Positions 16,342-24,753 of a DNA stretch of 64,000 bases are shown piece after piece. The first letter of the stretch is position 1. Each line of letters opens with the position of its first letter. The position numbers and the translations under genes are program-made. The notes beneath the pieces were generated by a model. It was not told the DNA's origin. It was given only the letters and a program-made list of their open reading frames with translations, and did no database searches. This DNA is from Rhodobacter sp. Its GTDB lineage: Bacteria; Pseudomonadota; Alphaproteobacteria; Rhodobacterales; Rhodobacteraceae. The stretch spans positions 219,034 to 283,033 of the forward strand of contig JASJDP010000008.1 of NCBI GenBank assembly GCA_030065095.1, read 5' to 3'.

Positions 16342-17468
16342 GATGCCGCCCTTGCGGCCGAAACGGCGCCATAGACGGCGACCGGATCGCCGAGGCTGGC
16401 GAAATCCGGCCTGACGCCGAGCCCCGGAGTTCCGGGGGCGTAAAGTCTGCCATGCGCGGTTTGCGGACCAGGGGTGCCGGTGGAGCGGGTGTTGTAGTTG
16501 TGCAAGTCGGTCGTGTTAACCAGCCAGTCCGCCGGGGTGGAAGCCGCGAAATGTGACAGCGTGGCCGTCGTGATTTCGCCGCCCCAGGTGTCCTCGGCGA
16601 CGACGGGGATGCGGTTGTCGATCAGGTAGTCGCGGATCCTGCGGGCCTTTGACAGACCGCCGAGGTTGGAGATCTTCAGACAGCAGATCTCGGCGCCGCG
16701 GTCCTGCACGATGCGCTGGGCGGCGGCAAGGCCGGTGACGCATTCGTCGAGCTTCATCGGCAGGTCGCTGCGGGCGCGGACCTGCCGGCATTCCTCGTAG
16801 GTCCTGCAGGGCTGTTCGAGGATGTAGTCGAGATCGCGCGTGGCGCGGGCCACGCGCAGGGCCTCGTCCACATGCCAGCCCTGGTTGGCGTCGGCCATCG
16901 CCTTTTCGCCGGGTTTCAGAAGCGGCACGGTGGCGCGGATCCGTTCGATATCCAAAGCGGGATCGGCGCCCACCTTGATCTGGAACTGCCGGTAGCCTGC
17001 GGTGCGGTGAGCCTCCATCTCGGCGACGGTCTCGGCCGGCGATTTGTGCGGCGCGACACGGTACATCGGCGCGCCGTCGGTGAGTTTGCCGCCGAGCAGC
17101 AGCCAGACCGGCGCGCCAAGCGACTGGCCGAGAAGGTCCCAGCAGGCGGCGTCGAAGGGGGCCTTGGCATAACCATGGCCTTGCAGCGCGGCGTCCATGA
17201 TCTGCTCGATCCTCGCGACCTGGCGGGGATCTTCGCCGAGGAGGTTTGGCGCCAGCAGGCGGGCGGCGGCCTCGACGCCTTCGGAATGGGCTGCAATGTA
17301 GTTTTCGCCGCAGGGCGTGAATTCGCCGCAGCCCTGCAGACCGGCGTCCGTGTCGATCACCACGACTGAGGCGACCGCCGTGGCGAACGCGTTGCCCCGG
17401 CCCCAGCCGTAGGTCCCGCCGACATAGGGCAACCGGGTTTTGTAGATCGAGATGCCGGTGATCTTCAT
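16338..17468 (-). CDS. Enolase superfamily (mandelate racemase/muconate lactonizing type) enzyme 3
   Basis: A protein of 376 residues starting at the ATG at 17468, which overlaps the upstream stop as ATGA; a longer in-frame reading to 17708 runs through the DddQ-like gene and is rejected. Catalytic residues K165 (QIKVGAD), D193, E218, D241/E242 and K265 (CLKISNLGG) are present. The lid loop GRGNAFATAVASV followed by TPCGENYIAAHSEG is of the betaine-epimerase-like kind. It sits directly after two DddQ-like cupin genes, so the operon joins onium lyase-type and epimerase-type chemistry. The substrate is not determined. Confidence 0.8.
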   Translation of the reverse strand: MKITGISIYKTRLPYVGGTYGWGRGNAFATAVASVVVIDTDAGLQGCGEFTPCGENYIAAHSEGVEAAARLLAPNLLGEDPRQVARIEQIMDAALQGHGYAKAPFDAACWDLLGQSLGAPVWLLLGGKLTDGAPMYRVAPHKSPAETVAEMEAHRTAGYRQFQIKVGADPALDIERIRATVPLLKPGEKAMADANQGWHVDEALRVARATRDLDYILEQPCRTYEECRQVRARSDLPMKLDECVTGLAAAQRIVQDRGAEICCLKISNLGGLSKARRIRDYLIDNRIPVVAEDTWGGEITTATLSHFAASTPADWLVNTTDLHNYNTRSTGTPGPQTAHGRLYAPGTPGLGVRPDFASLGDPVAVYGAVSAARAAS

Positions 17469-18040
17469 TGCGGTTCCATCGCGGGACGGCCGGCAAGGCC
17501 GGGACCCTTCCAGACGGCGTAGCAGAGAAACGGAGTGGTGCAGGTTTGCATGCGATGAACTTCGCAGGGCGTGTGATGGCGGGTGCCGCCGGGCTGCAGT
17601 GTGGTTTCCGGTTTCGATTTCGAGCGGAAACGGGGCGTGCCGAAAAGGCAATAATAAAGCTCTTCGGCTTCGTGACTGTGCCAATCGTAGTCCAGGCCAC
17701 TGCCCCATATTCCGATATAGCCGCGGAGTTCGGACGAGTGAAAATGGCCGTGCGGGCCGAAAAGCTCGAAATGGCCGTAGCGGTTGAGGAAATCGGCGCT
17801 GACCTCACGCTCGGAATAGCTTTGGCGCCATTCCGCGTGAGGCGCGGCTGCCTGGACGGCGCGCGTAACGGCGGTGTCGGCAGGCAGCGCGGCGACCAGA
17901 TCGGCGGCGGGCAGCATTGCTGCCGGGCGGTCGTTCGGCGTCAGATCGCCGGGCCAGGGGGCAAAGCGTGCTAGCGCGGGCGTGGCCTCGTGCAAACCGC
18001 GGATTTGTTCCACGAGCGCGTTGAGGGGCGCGTGGCTCAT
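17465..18040 (-). CDS. DMSP lyase-like cupin protein (DddQ family), copy 1
   Basis: A protein of 191 residues. The core LDYDWHSHEAEELYYCLFG has the spacing of the metal and catalytic residues described for DddQ: Tyr, then His-x-His, then Glu four residues after the second His, then Tyr two further on. A later histidine in TPCEVHR completes the set. DddQ cleaves dimethylsulfoniopropionate to dimethyl sulfide and acrylate by proton abstraction, using a metal-bound cupin site. It overlaps its neighbours by 4 bp on both sides. The similarity establishes the fold and active-site residues; activity on DMSP itself or on another onium compound is inferred. Confidence 0.75.
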   Translation of the reverse strand: MSHAPLNALVEQIRGLHEATPALARFAPWPGDLTPNDRPAAMLPAADLVAALPADTAVTRAVQAAAPHAEWRQSYSEREVSADFLNRYGHFELFGPHGHFHSSELRGYIGIWGSGLDYDWHSHEAEELYYCLFGTPRFRSKSKPETTLQPGGTRHHTPCEVHRMQTCTTPFLCYAVWKGPGLAGRPAMEPQ

Positions 18041-18624
18041 GCGGCGACCTCACGCGAGGTCAGGACCGGCGGGATGGTGAGATGCGACCGCCAAAGGACG
18101 AGCGCCAGCACAGAGTGGTCACGGGTACGGGTGGCGTGCGGCTGGTTCGAGCAGTGCTGAGAGGTGCCGCCGGGGCCGAGGGTTTCGGAGGCGTGACCGT
18201 CACGAAGGAACTCGGCCTCGCCGTCGAGCACGCAGTAGATTTCCTCGCCCGGGTGGTGGTGCCAGGGGTACCAGAGATCTGGCGGCATATAGACCATGTA
18301 GGCGCTCATTTCGGCAGATTGGAAGGCGCCGCCCTTTCCAATCAGGCAGTAGCAGCCAAAGCGGTTCAGGAAATCGTCGCCGATCGCCGTGTGCTTGTAG
18401 GTCTCGCGCCATCGCGCGAGGGGCGAAGCGGCGCGAAACGCCTGGGCGAGACTGGAGGTCAGGGTATCGTCGGCCTCGAAAAGCGACGCGGCGGGAATGC
18501 GGTGAGGCTCGACATGGGTCTCGGAAAGGTCGGGGGCGAAGCGGGTGAACGCGCCGAGGCGTGGATGTGCGGCGTGCGCCGAACGGGTGGCTTCGAGCAG
18601 ATGATCCCAGACCGCTCGAGTCAT
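18037..18624 (-). CDS. DMSP lyase-like cupin protein (DddQ family), copy 2
   Basis: A protein of 195 residues. The active-site segment LWYPWHHHPGEEIYCVLDGE carries the same Tyr, His-x-His, Glu, Tyr pattern as copy 1, and NQPHATRT supplies the late histidine. It is only moderately similar to copy 1, so the pair are old paralogues. I recall that tandem dddQ genes have been reported in Roseovarius nubinhibens. The gene overlaps the MDR oxidoreductase gene upstream and copy 1 downstream by 4 bp each, so all three are co-translated. Different substrate ranges for the two cupins are possible. Confidence 0.78.
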   Translation of the reverse strand: MTRAVWDHLLEATRSAHAAHPRLGAFTRFAPDLSETHVEPHRIPAASLFEADDTLTSSLAQAFRAASPLARWRETYKHTAIGDDFLNRFGCYCLIGKGGAFQSAEMSAYMVYMPPDLWYPWHHHPGEEIYCVLDGEAEFLRDGHASETLGPGGTSQHCSNQPHATRTRDHSVLALVLWRSHLTIPPVLTSREVAA

Positions 18625-19712
18625 GGCACGACGACGATGTTGCCCGTGTGCTTCTTGTCGATAAAGGCCTTTTGCGCCTGATGCAGATCTTTCAGCGGGT
18701 AGGTCGCGGCGAGGACGGGGCGAATTTCCCCTCGCTCGATGTAGGAAATCAGGTCGCGGAAAATATGTGGCTCGACGACGGTGGATCCGGTGAAGGTGAG
18801 GTCCCGCAGATAAAACGTGCGCAGGTCGAGATCGACGATCGGGCCGGCGATGGCACCCGAGCAGGTATAGCGGCCGCCGCGTTCAAGCTGTTCGATCAGT
18901 GTCGAGAAATACGGGCCCCCGACGATGTCGGCGACAACGTCCACCGTGGTGTGACCGGTGGCGTCCTGCAGCGCGCCTGAAAGGTCCTCCGGCGTACGCT
19001 CAAGGAGGTGGGAGGGGTCGAGTTTGGCCACGTCGGCGTGCTTGGCGGGCGAGGCGAGCGCGATGGTGACGGCACCGCGGCGGTTGGCGAGCTGGATCAG
19101 GGCCGAGCCGACGCCGCCGGAGGCGCCGGTGATCAGAACACGGTCGCCTTCCTTTACCTGCGCGCGGGACAGCATGCCCTCGGCCGTGGTGTAGCTGCAG
19201 GAAAACGTGGCCAGTTCCGCGTCGGTCAGGGGGCTGTCGACGGCGCCCACATTGCGGGCGTCGATGGCAGTGTACTGGGCAAAACCGCCATCACGCTCGC
19301 TGCCGAAATAGCCGGTCCTGTCCCGGTTCATTGGCTGCGACCAGTCGCGCAGCCAGTTGTCGGTGATCACGCGCTTGCCGAGCAGGTCGGCCGGGGCGCC
19401 GTCGCCGAGCGCGACGACATGGCCACAGGCGTCGGCGCCCTGGATGCGCGGGAACTGCAGCGGCCGCCCGCCCCAGGTCGGATCCTCTTCGGCGACCTTG
19501 CCATAGGCGCCGCCGGTCGTCGCCTCGGCCACGTCCTTGGAATACCAACCCGAACGGGTGTTGACGTCGGTGTTGTTCAGCCCGCAGGCAGCGACCTTGA
19601 TCAGCACCTCGCCGGGGCCGGGTGCGGGTGTCGGCCAATCCTCGTGCCATTCGAGCTTGTCCAGCCCGCCGTGGCCGGTGAGCACCATGGCGGTCATGGT
19701 CTTCGGGATCAT
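18621..19712 (-). CDS. Medium-chain (zinc/quinone-type) alcohol dehydrogenase family protein
   Basis: A protein of 363 residues. The GroES-like N-terminal half has GPGEVLIKVAACGLNNTDVN and RIQGADACGHVV. The Rossmann half has the NADP motif VLITGASGGVGSALIQLA (about 184-201). It is longer than, and lacks the start of, the YhdH/AcuI acryloyl-CoA reductases, so it should not be called AcuI. Next to DddQ-like genes it may still reduce an unsaturated product or oxidise an alcohol formed from one. The start follows GGGAGGACGGGC. A 109 bp gap separates it from the flavoprotein gene upstream. Confidence 0.8.
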   Translation of the reverse strand: MIPKTMTAMVLTGHGGLDKLEWHEDWPTPAPGPGEVLIKVAACGLNNTDVNTRSGWYSKDVAEATTGGAYGKVAEEDPTWGGRPLQFPRIQGADACGHVVALGDGAPADLLGKRVITDNWLRDWSQPMNRDRTGYFGSERDGGFAQYTAIDARNVGAVDSPLTDAELATFSCSYTTAEGMLSRAQVKEGDRVLITGASGGVGSALIQLANRRGAVTIALASPAKHADVAKLDPSHLLERTPEDLSGALQDATGHTTVDVVADIVGGPYFSTLIEQLERGGRYTCSGAIAGPIVDLDLRTFYLRDLTFTGSTVVEPHIFRDLISYIERGEIRPVLAATYPLKDLHQAQKAFIDKKHTGNIVVVP

Positions 19713-19821
19713 TGCCCGTCCTCCCTGTCCTCGAATTGCTTTCGCAATCCGACCGGCCGGTGCGGCTTTGCTCTGCCGGATCTCCTCAAGGTATCTTTGA
19801 CCCGAAGTCGCAGAGGACGGA

Positions 19822-22284
19822 TCATTCGGCAGCGACCTTTTTGGTGTCGGTTCTGGGCAGCAGCGACGCCGGGTCGTAGGCCGGCTCTGCCAGAACCTTT
19901 GCCGCGCGGGGCTTGCCGTGGATCAGCACGTCGAGCGCCGTGCCGGGAATGGCGGCGTGGGGCTTGATGTAGGCGAAGGCAAGGATCTTTCCGACGGTTG
20001 GACCAAAGGCCACAGAGCTGGTGGAGCCCACAGTTTCACCGTTCAACAGGACGGCTTCACCACCATGGCCGTCGATCTCGCCATCGGGTTCGATCTGCAG
20101 ATAGGCGCAGAGCCAGGGCAGTGGCGCGGCGAGGCTGGCTTTGGTTTCCTGTTTGCCGAGGAACTCCCTGTCGAGCTTGACGAAGCGCATGACATCCGCC
20201 TCGGGCAGGGTGACCTCGTTGGTGAGCTCGCCCGCGCCTTTAAAGCCCTTTTCCATCCGCATCGCGTTCATCGCAAAGCTGCCATAATCCGCGATTCCAA
20301 AACCTTGACCGGCCTCCCACAAGGCATCGTAGACGGCCAGGGCATGGTCCCGGGGAATGTGAAGCTCCCAGCCGAGCTCGCCGGCATAGGACATCCGGAA
20401 GGCCCAGACCGGGTGTCCGGCGATCCGGATTTCCCGCGCAGTGAGCCAGCGGAAATCGGCGTTGCCGAGCGGGGCGGGGGTGACACGGGCCAGCACGTCG
20501 CGGGCGCGGGGGCCGTTCAGAGAGAGCGCAGAGACACTATCGGATCTGCATATGATTTCCGCATGAATTCCATCGATCTCCTGCGCGCGGACCAGATGGT
20601 CCATCAGCCGCTGTTCGAAAAAGGCCGCGCAGACCAGGTAGTAGCGGGCCTGGCCGAGCTTCACGACCGTCAGTTCCAGCTCGATCCGGCCGCGCCGGTT
20701 CAGCATATGGGTCAGCACGATGCCGCCCGCCTTTTGCGGCAGCCGGTTGGCGCAGAGCCTGTCGAGCAGCGCCTCGGCCTGCGGGCCCGCGACCTCGACC
20801 TTGGTGAAGGCCGAGATGTCCATGACGCCCACGCGCTCGCGCACCGCCTTCACTTCGTGGGCGATCATGTCGTCCACGGGCGTGCGCCGAAACCCGTAAT
20901 GGTCGCGTTGTTCGACGCCGCCGCGTGCGAACCAGCGCGGGCGTTCGTGACCGAAGACCTCTTCGAACACCGCGCCCTTGGCCTTGAGCCGGTCGTAGAG
21001 CGGTGAGGGTTTCACGGGCCGCCCGGCGAGGCGGTTGAAATGCGGATAGGGGATTTCATGGCGCAGGCAGTAGTCTTCCTTGGCCTTCACGACCTGCCAG
21101 TCCCTGGTGGCGTAAGGGCCGAAACGCCGCGGGTCGTAGTCGCGCATGCTGATGTCGGCCGAGCCGTGCACCATCCAGCGGGCCAGTTCGCGGGTCAGGC
21201 CGGGGCCCCAGCCGATGCCGATCTGGGTGCCGCAGGCGCACCAGTAGTTCGGCGCGCCCGGCGCGGGGCCGATCAGCGGGTTGCCGTCCGGCGGGTGGCT
21301 GATGGCGCCGTGGACATCGCGCGAGATGCCGAGATCGGCGAAGACCGGCATCCGGTTCATCGCCTCTTCGAGCCAGGGCATGACGCGGTCATAGTCGGGG
21401 GCAAAGAGCTCGTTCTCGGCCTCCCATGGGCAATGATCCTCCCAGACGGTGTTGGGGTTTTCCTTCTCATAGATGCCGATCAGGCCCTTTTTCTGCTCCA
21501 TGCGGATGTAGCCAGAGACCTTGCGGTCGTCGCGGATGACCGGCAGTTCGCGGTCGAGGTCCTGGAATTCCGGCACCGGGTCGGTGACGAAATAGTGGTG
21601 GGTCATCGAGGTCATGGGCAGCTGCAGGCCCGACCACTCGCCCATCTGGCGGGCATAGGTGCCGCCGGCATTGACCACATGTTCGCAGGTGATGGGCCCC
21701 TTTTCGGTTTCCACCAGCCACTCGCCGTTCGGCTGCCGCGTGATGTTGGTGGCGCGGCAGCGGCGGACGACCCGGGCGCCCTTGGCGCGCGCCCCTGCCG
21801 CGAGCGCTTGGGTGACGCCCGAGGGATCGACATGGCCATCGTCGGGAGTGTGCAGCGCGCCGAGCACGCCGTCGAGATTGTAGAACGGGTGCAGCTTGGC
21901 GACGAAGGCGGGATCGACCAGTTCGATATTGAAACCGAGGGCGCGGCCGACCGAAAGGGTATGGCGAAGCCAGTCCATCTCGTCTTCTTCATAGGCGAGA
22001 CGGAAGCTGCCGCAGCCATGCCATGTCACCGAATGGCCGGTCTCTGCCTCGAGCGCGCCTGAATAGAGGCCGATATTGTAGTCGACGCATTTGCCCAGGG
22101 AGAAGCTGGAGGTGGAATGGGTGATCTGCCCGGCCGCGTGCCATGTGGACCCGCTGGTCAGTTCCGCCTTTTCCAGAAGGACGATGTCGGTCCAGCCCTC
22201 GTGACAAAGGTGATAGGCGGTGCCGCAACCCATCACGCCGCCACCGACAATGACCACGCGGGCATGCGAGGGAAGATCGGACAT
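19822..22284 (-). CDS. Dimethylglycine/sarcosine dehydrogenase-type FAD oxidoreductase with folate-binding C-terminus
   Basis: A protein of 820 residues starting at the ATG at 22284 (MSDLPSHARVVIVGGG); a longer frame to 22437 would cross the divergent promoter. Residues 8-380 form a DAO-type FAD domain (VVIVGGGVMGCGTAYHL; the covalent-FAD-type region STWHAAGQITHS). The C-terminal half is a GcvT-like aminomethyltransferase fold with RVGVMDISAFTKVEVAGP and AMRMEKGFKGAG. Such proteins oxidatively remove N-methyl groups from dimethylglycine or sarcosine-like compounds and pass the one-carbon unit to tetrahydrofolate. It is divergent from the RpiR regulator and Rieske genes, fitting sequential demethylation of a betaine. 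Confidence 0.85.
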   Translation of the reverse strand: MSDLPSHARVVIVGGGVMGCGTAYHLCHEGWTDIVLLEKAELTSGSTWHAAGQITHSTSSFSLGKCVDYNIGLYSGALEAETGHSVTWHGCGSFRLAYEEDEMDWLRHTLSVGRALGFNIELVDPAFVAKLHPFYNLDGVLGALHTPDDGHVDPSGVTQALAAGARAKGARVVRRCRATNITRQPNGEWLVETEKGPITCEHVVNAGGTYARQMGEWSGLQLPMTSMTHHYFVTDPVPEFQDLDRELPVIRDDRKVSGYIRMEQKKGLIGIYEKENPNTVWEDHCPWEAENELFAPDYDRVMPWLEEAMNRMPVFADLGISRDVHGAISHPPDGNPLIGPAPGAPNYWCACGTQIGIGWGPGLTRELARWMVHGSADISMRDYDPRRFGPYATRDWQVVKAKEDYCLRHEIPYPHFNRLAGRPVKPSPLYDRLKAKGAVFEEVFGHERPRWFARGGVEQRDHYGFRRTPVDDMIAHEVKAVRERVGVMDISAFTKVEVAGPQAEALLDRLCANRLPQKAGGIVLTHMLNRRGRIELELTVVKLGQARYYLVCAAFFEQRLMDHLVRAQEIDGIHAEIICRSDSVSALSLNGPRARDVLARVTPAPLGNADFRWLTAREIRIAGHPVWAFRMSYAGELGWELHIPRDHALAVYDALWEAGQGFGIADYGSFAMNAMRMEKGFKGAGELTNEVTLPEADVMRFVKLDREFLGKQETKASLAAPLPWLCAYLQIEPDGEIDGHGGEAVLLNGETVGSTSSVAFGPTVGKILAFAYIKPHAAIPGTALDVLIHGKPRAAKVLAEPAYDPASLLPRTDTKKVAAE

Positions 22285-22330
22285 ATCAAGCGACTCCGGA
22301 CTTTTCGATGGACAGGGTAATCGCACATAT

Positions 22331-22356
22331 ATACCATCGTCAATCATGAATGGTAC
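22331..22356. promoter_or_regulatory. Candidate operator: TACCAT/ATGGTA inverted repeat over the rpiR start
   Basis: TACCAT at 22332-22337 and ATGGTA at 22350-22355 are perfect inverted 6-mers with a 12 bp spacer, within the 61 bp divergent region. The start codon of the RpiR gene (22346) lies inside the spacer. The position fits autorepression together with control of the leftward operon. No Shine-Dalgarno sequence precedes the start. Confidence 0.45.
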
Positions 22357-23245
22357 AGATGTCTCAATCAGCGGGCCCGACGCGGTCCTGGATGCGCTGG
22401 CCGCCGGGATCGAGGGGTTGACACCCGAGCTGCGCAAGGCCGCGGCCTACGTGCTTGAGAACCCAAACGACGTCGGTGTGTCATCGATTCGCGAACTGTC
22501 GGCGGCGGCGAAGGTGAAGCCCAACACGTTCGTTCGGATGGCGCGCGAGGTGGGGTTCGAGGGATTCGAGGACTTTCGGGCGCCGTTCCGCGAAGAGATC
22601 CGGCGCGGGGTCGTCAGCTTTCCCGACCGGGCGCGCTGGCTGCAGTCGATCGAAGCGCAGGGGCGGCTGGGCGGGCTTTATGCCGACATGGTGGCGGCGA
22701 CGCTGCGCAATATCGAGGAAAGCTTTGCCGGCATCCCGACCGAGGCGCTGAAGGCGGCGGCGGATGCGATCTGGCGCTCGCGGCAGGTGTTCGTTCTGGG
22801 CGTGGGGGCGAATGCGTCGGTGGCGCAGAACTTCGCCTATCTGGCGGGCACGGGAATGGATGAATTCCACGCGATCCCCCGGACGGGCTCGACGGCGGCG
22901 GACGATCTGGCGCGCGCGGACGGGCGCGACGTGTTGATCGCCCTGACCTGCAAACCGTACCGGTCCGAAGTGGTCGAAGCGGTCGGGATTGCAAGGGAGC
23001 AGGGTGTGTGCGTGATCGGAATTTCGGACAGCCCGGCCTCGCCGATCATTCTGGGATCCGCGCATGGATTCGTGGTGTCGGTGGACACGCCGCAGTTTTT
23101 TCCGTCCTCGGTGCCGGCGCTGGCGCTTTTGGAGACGCTTTTGTCGTTCGTGATCGCGGGATCGAGCCCGGATATCGTGCAAAGGGTCGAGAGATTTCAC
23201 GCCCGGCGGCACGAACTGGGGATCTATGTGGAGGAGGGGCGGTGA
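22346..23245 (+). CDS. RpiR family transcriptional regulator (HTH plus SIS domain)
   Basis: A protein of 299 residues. The N-terminal RpiR helix-turn-helix (about 20-77) includes LRKAAAYVLENPNDVGVSSIRELSAAAKVKPNTFVRMAREVGF written here in family terms as helix, turn and recognition helix. The C-terminal SIS sugar-isomerase fold (about 120-265) has FVLGVGANASVAQNFAYL. RpiR proteins sense phosphosugars or other small effectors. It is divergent from the flavoprotein operon and overlaps the Rieske gene by 4 bp, so it probably controls both arms of the osmolyte locus. The ATG at 22346 has no visible ribosome site and may be a leaderless start. Confidence 0.85.
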   Translation: MNGTDVSISGPDAVLDALAAGIEGLTPELRKAAAYVLENPNDVGVSSIRELSAAAKVKPNTFVRMAREVGFEGFEDFRAPFREEIRRGVVSFPDRARWLQSIEAQGRLGGLYADMVAATLRNIEESFAGIPTEALKAAADAIWRSRQVFVLGVGANASVAQNFAYLAGTGMDEFHAIPRTGSTAADDLARADGRDVLIALTCKPYRSEVVEAVGIAREQGVCVIGISDSPASPIILGSAHGFVVSVDTPQFFPSSVPALALLETLLSFVIAGSSPDIVQRVERFHARRHELGIYVEEGR

Positions 23246-24327
23246 AGGACGAGACCTTGGTGCGCTCGCTGGAGGCGCGCTTTTATACCGACCCAGACCT
23301 GTTTAGGGCCGAGCGGGCGGGGTTGTTCGCACGGACCTGGCAGTTCGCGGGGCATGCCAGCGCGTTGCAGGGGCCGGGGGATTATTTCGCCTGCGAAGTG
23401 GCGGGAGAGTCGCTTTTCTGCGTGAAGGGTCGGGATGGGGTTATCCGGACATTCTATAACGTCTGCCAGCATAGGGCGCATCGTTTGGTCGAAGGGTCTG
23501 GCACGACGCGGGTGGTGGTGTGCCCCTATCACGCCTGGACCTACGAGCTGACCGGTGAGCTGCGGGCGGGTCCGAACATCAAGGCGGTGCCGGGGTTCGA
23601 CCGGTCCGCCGTTTGCCTGACCGAGGTGCGGACCGAGATTTTTCTGGGCTTCATCTTCGTCAACCTCGACGCGCAGGCGGCGCCGATGGACGCCTGGTTT
23701 CCGGGCGCACGTGCCGAGCTTGAGGCCTTCGTGCCGGACTGGCAGAGGCTGCAGCCGCTGGAATGGGTGGAGATTCCGGAGCGGTGCAACTGGAAGGTCT
23801 CGATCGAGAACTACTCGGAATGCTATCACTGTGCGCTGAACCATCCGACCTTTGCCACCGGTGTCGTCCGGCCGGAAACTTATGACATTCAGCCCCAGGG
23901 CCATTGCCTGCGCCACACGACCGAGTGCCAGAACCTCGACGCTATGACCTATGAGATCGACATGTCGGTGCGCCACGCAGGCGACTATTCGTCCTGGTTC
24001 CTGTGGCCGATGTTTTCCTTCCAGGTTTACCCCGGCAACCGGCTGAACACCTATCACTGGCGGCCGGTCTCGGTCGACGAGGTGGTGGTGTGGCGCGGCT
24101 GGTATTCGCTCGACGGTGTCGACGACGAGGTGGTGCGGCGGCTGGCGGTGCAGGACCGGGCGACGACGGTGGAAGAGGATATCCACCTGGTGGAATCGGT
24201 GCAGCGGGGTCTGAGCTCGCGCGGGTACAGGCCCGGCCCCCTGGTGCTGGACCCGGCCTGCGGGGTGAATTCGGAACATTCGATCCGCGCACTGCAGCAA
24301 TGGATGCGCGAGGCGGTCGATGGCTGA
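23242..24327 (+). CDS. Rieske non-haem iron oxygenase, alpha subunit (betaine/carnitine demethylase type)
   Basis: A protein of 361 residues, GTG start with GGAGGAGGGG upstream, overlapping the rpiR stop. The Rieske [2Fe-2S] ligands are C75-x-H77 and C94-x2-H97. The mononuclear iron histidines are H196 and H201 in ENYSECYHCALNHPTF. The overall pattern is that of GbcA, stachydrine and carnitine oxygenases, which hydroxylate an N-methyl group so that formaldehyde is released. No reductase gene (GbcB type) is adjacent. Together with the dimethylglycine-dehydrogenase-type flavoprotein across the promoter, it supports stepwise demethylation of a quaternary amine. Confidence 0.85.
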   Translation: MKDETLVRSLEARFYTDPDLFRAERAGLFARTWQFAGHASALQGPGDYFACEVAGESLFCVKGRDGVIRTFYNVCQHRAHRLVEGSGTTRVVVCPYHAWTYELTGELRAGPNIKAVPGFDRSAVCLTEVRTEIFLGFIFVNLDAQAAPMDAWFPGARAELEAFVPDWQRLQPLEWVEIPERCNWKVSIENYSECYHCALNHPTFATGVVRPETYDIQPQGHCLRHTTECQNLDAMTYEIDMSVRHAGDYSSWFLWPMFSFQVYPGNRLNTYHWRPVSVDEVVVWRGWYSLDGVDDEVVRRLAVQDRATTVEEDIHLVESVQRGLSSRGYRPGPLVLDPACGVNSEHSIRALQQWMREAVDG

Positions 24328-24342
24328 TCCGGGTGCAAGGAC

Positions 24343-24753
24343 ATGACCGGGCTCGCCGGCCGGTGCCTGTGCGGCGCGGTGCGATGGGTCTCGGACGGCG
24401 TCGTCACCCGGCGCCTGGCCTGTCATTGCGCCGATTGCCAGCGGGCGACCTCGGCACCGTTCACCGCCTTCGTCGGGCTGCCTCCGGAAACCGTGACCTG
24501 GTCGGGCGAGATCGCCCATTTCGAAAGCTCGCCCGGAACCCACCGCGGCTTTTGTTCCGCCTGCGGCACGCGGCTCTATTTTCGGTCCAGCAGATGGCCG
24601 GGCGAGATCCACATCCACGCGGCCACCCTCGAGGACGGCTCGGGCTACGCGCCGGATTGCCATGTGGTGACCTCGGACAGTCCTGCATGGCTGCATCTCG
24701 ACGACGGTCTGCCCAGCCATTCCGGCTTTCATACGGACCCCGCCCGTGGCTGA
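24343..24753 (+). CDS. GFA family zinc-binding protein (glutathione-dependent formaldehyde-activating-like)
   Basis: A protein of 136 residues with the zinc cysteines C8 and C10 (CLCGAV), C27, C29 and C32 (CHCADCQ), and C71 and C74 (CSACG). The GFA/CENP-V fold binds glutathione adducts in some members; catalysis of S-hydroxymethylglutathione formation has been debated. Directly after a Rieske demethylase, a role in handling released formaldehyde is a sensible inference. It overlaps the following gene by 8 bp. Confidence 0.75.
   Translation: MTGLAGRCLCGAVRWVSDGVVTRRLACHCADCQRATSAPFTAFVGLPPETVTWSGEIAHFESSPGTHRGFCSACGTRLYFRSSRWPGEIHIHAATLEDGSGYAPDCHVVTSDSPAWLHLDDGLPSHSGFHTDPARG

Noticed and set aside
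18621..19712. Acryloyl-CoA reductase AcuI next to the DddQ-like genes
   Set aside because: The protein is longer and lacks the YhdH/AcuI N-terminal pattern. It is a different medium-chain dehydrogenase.
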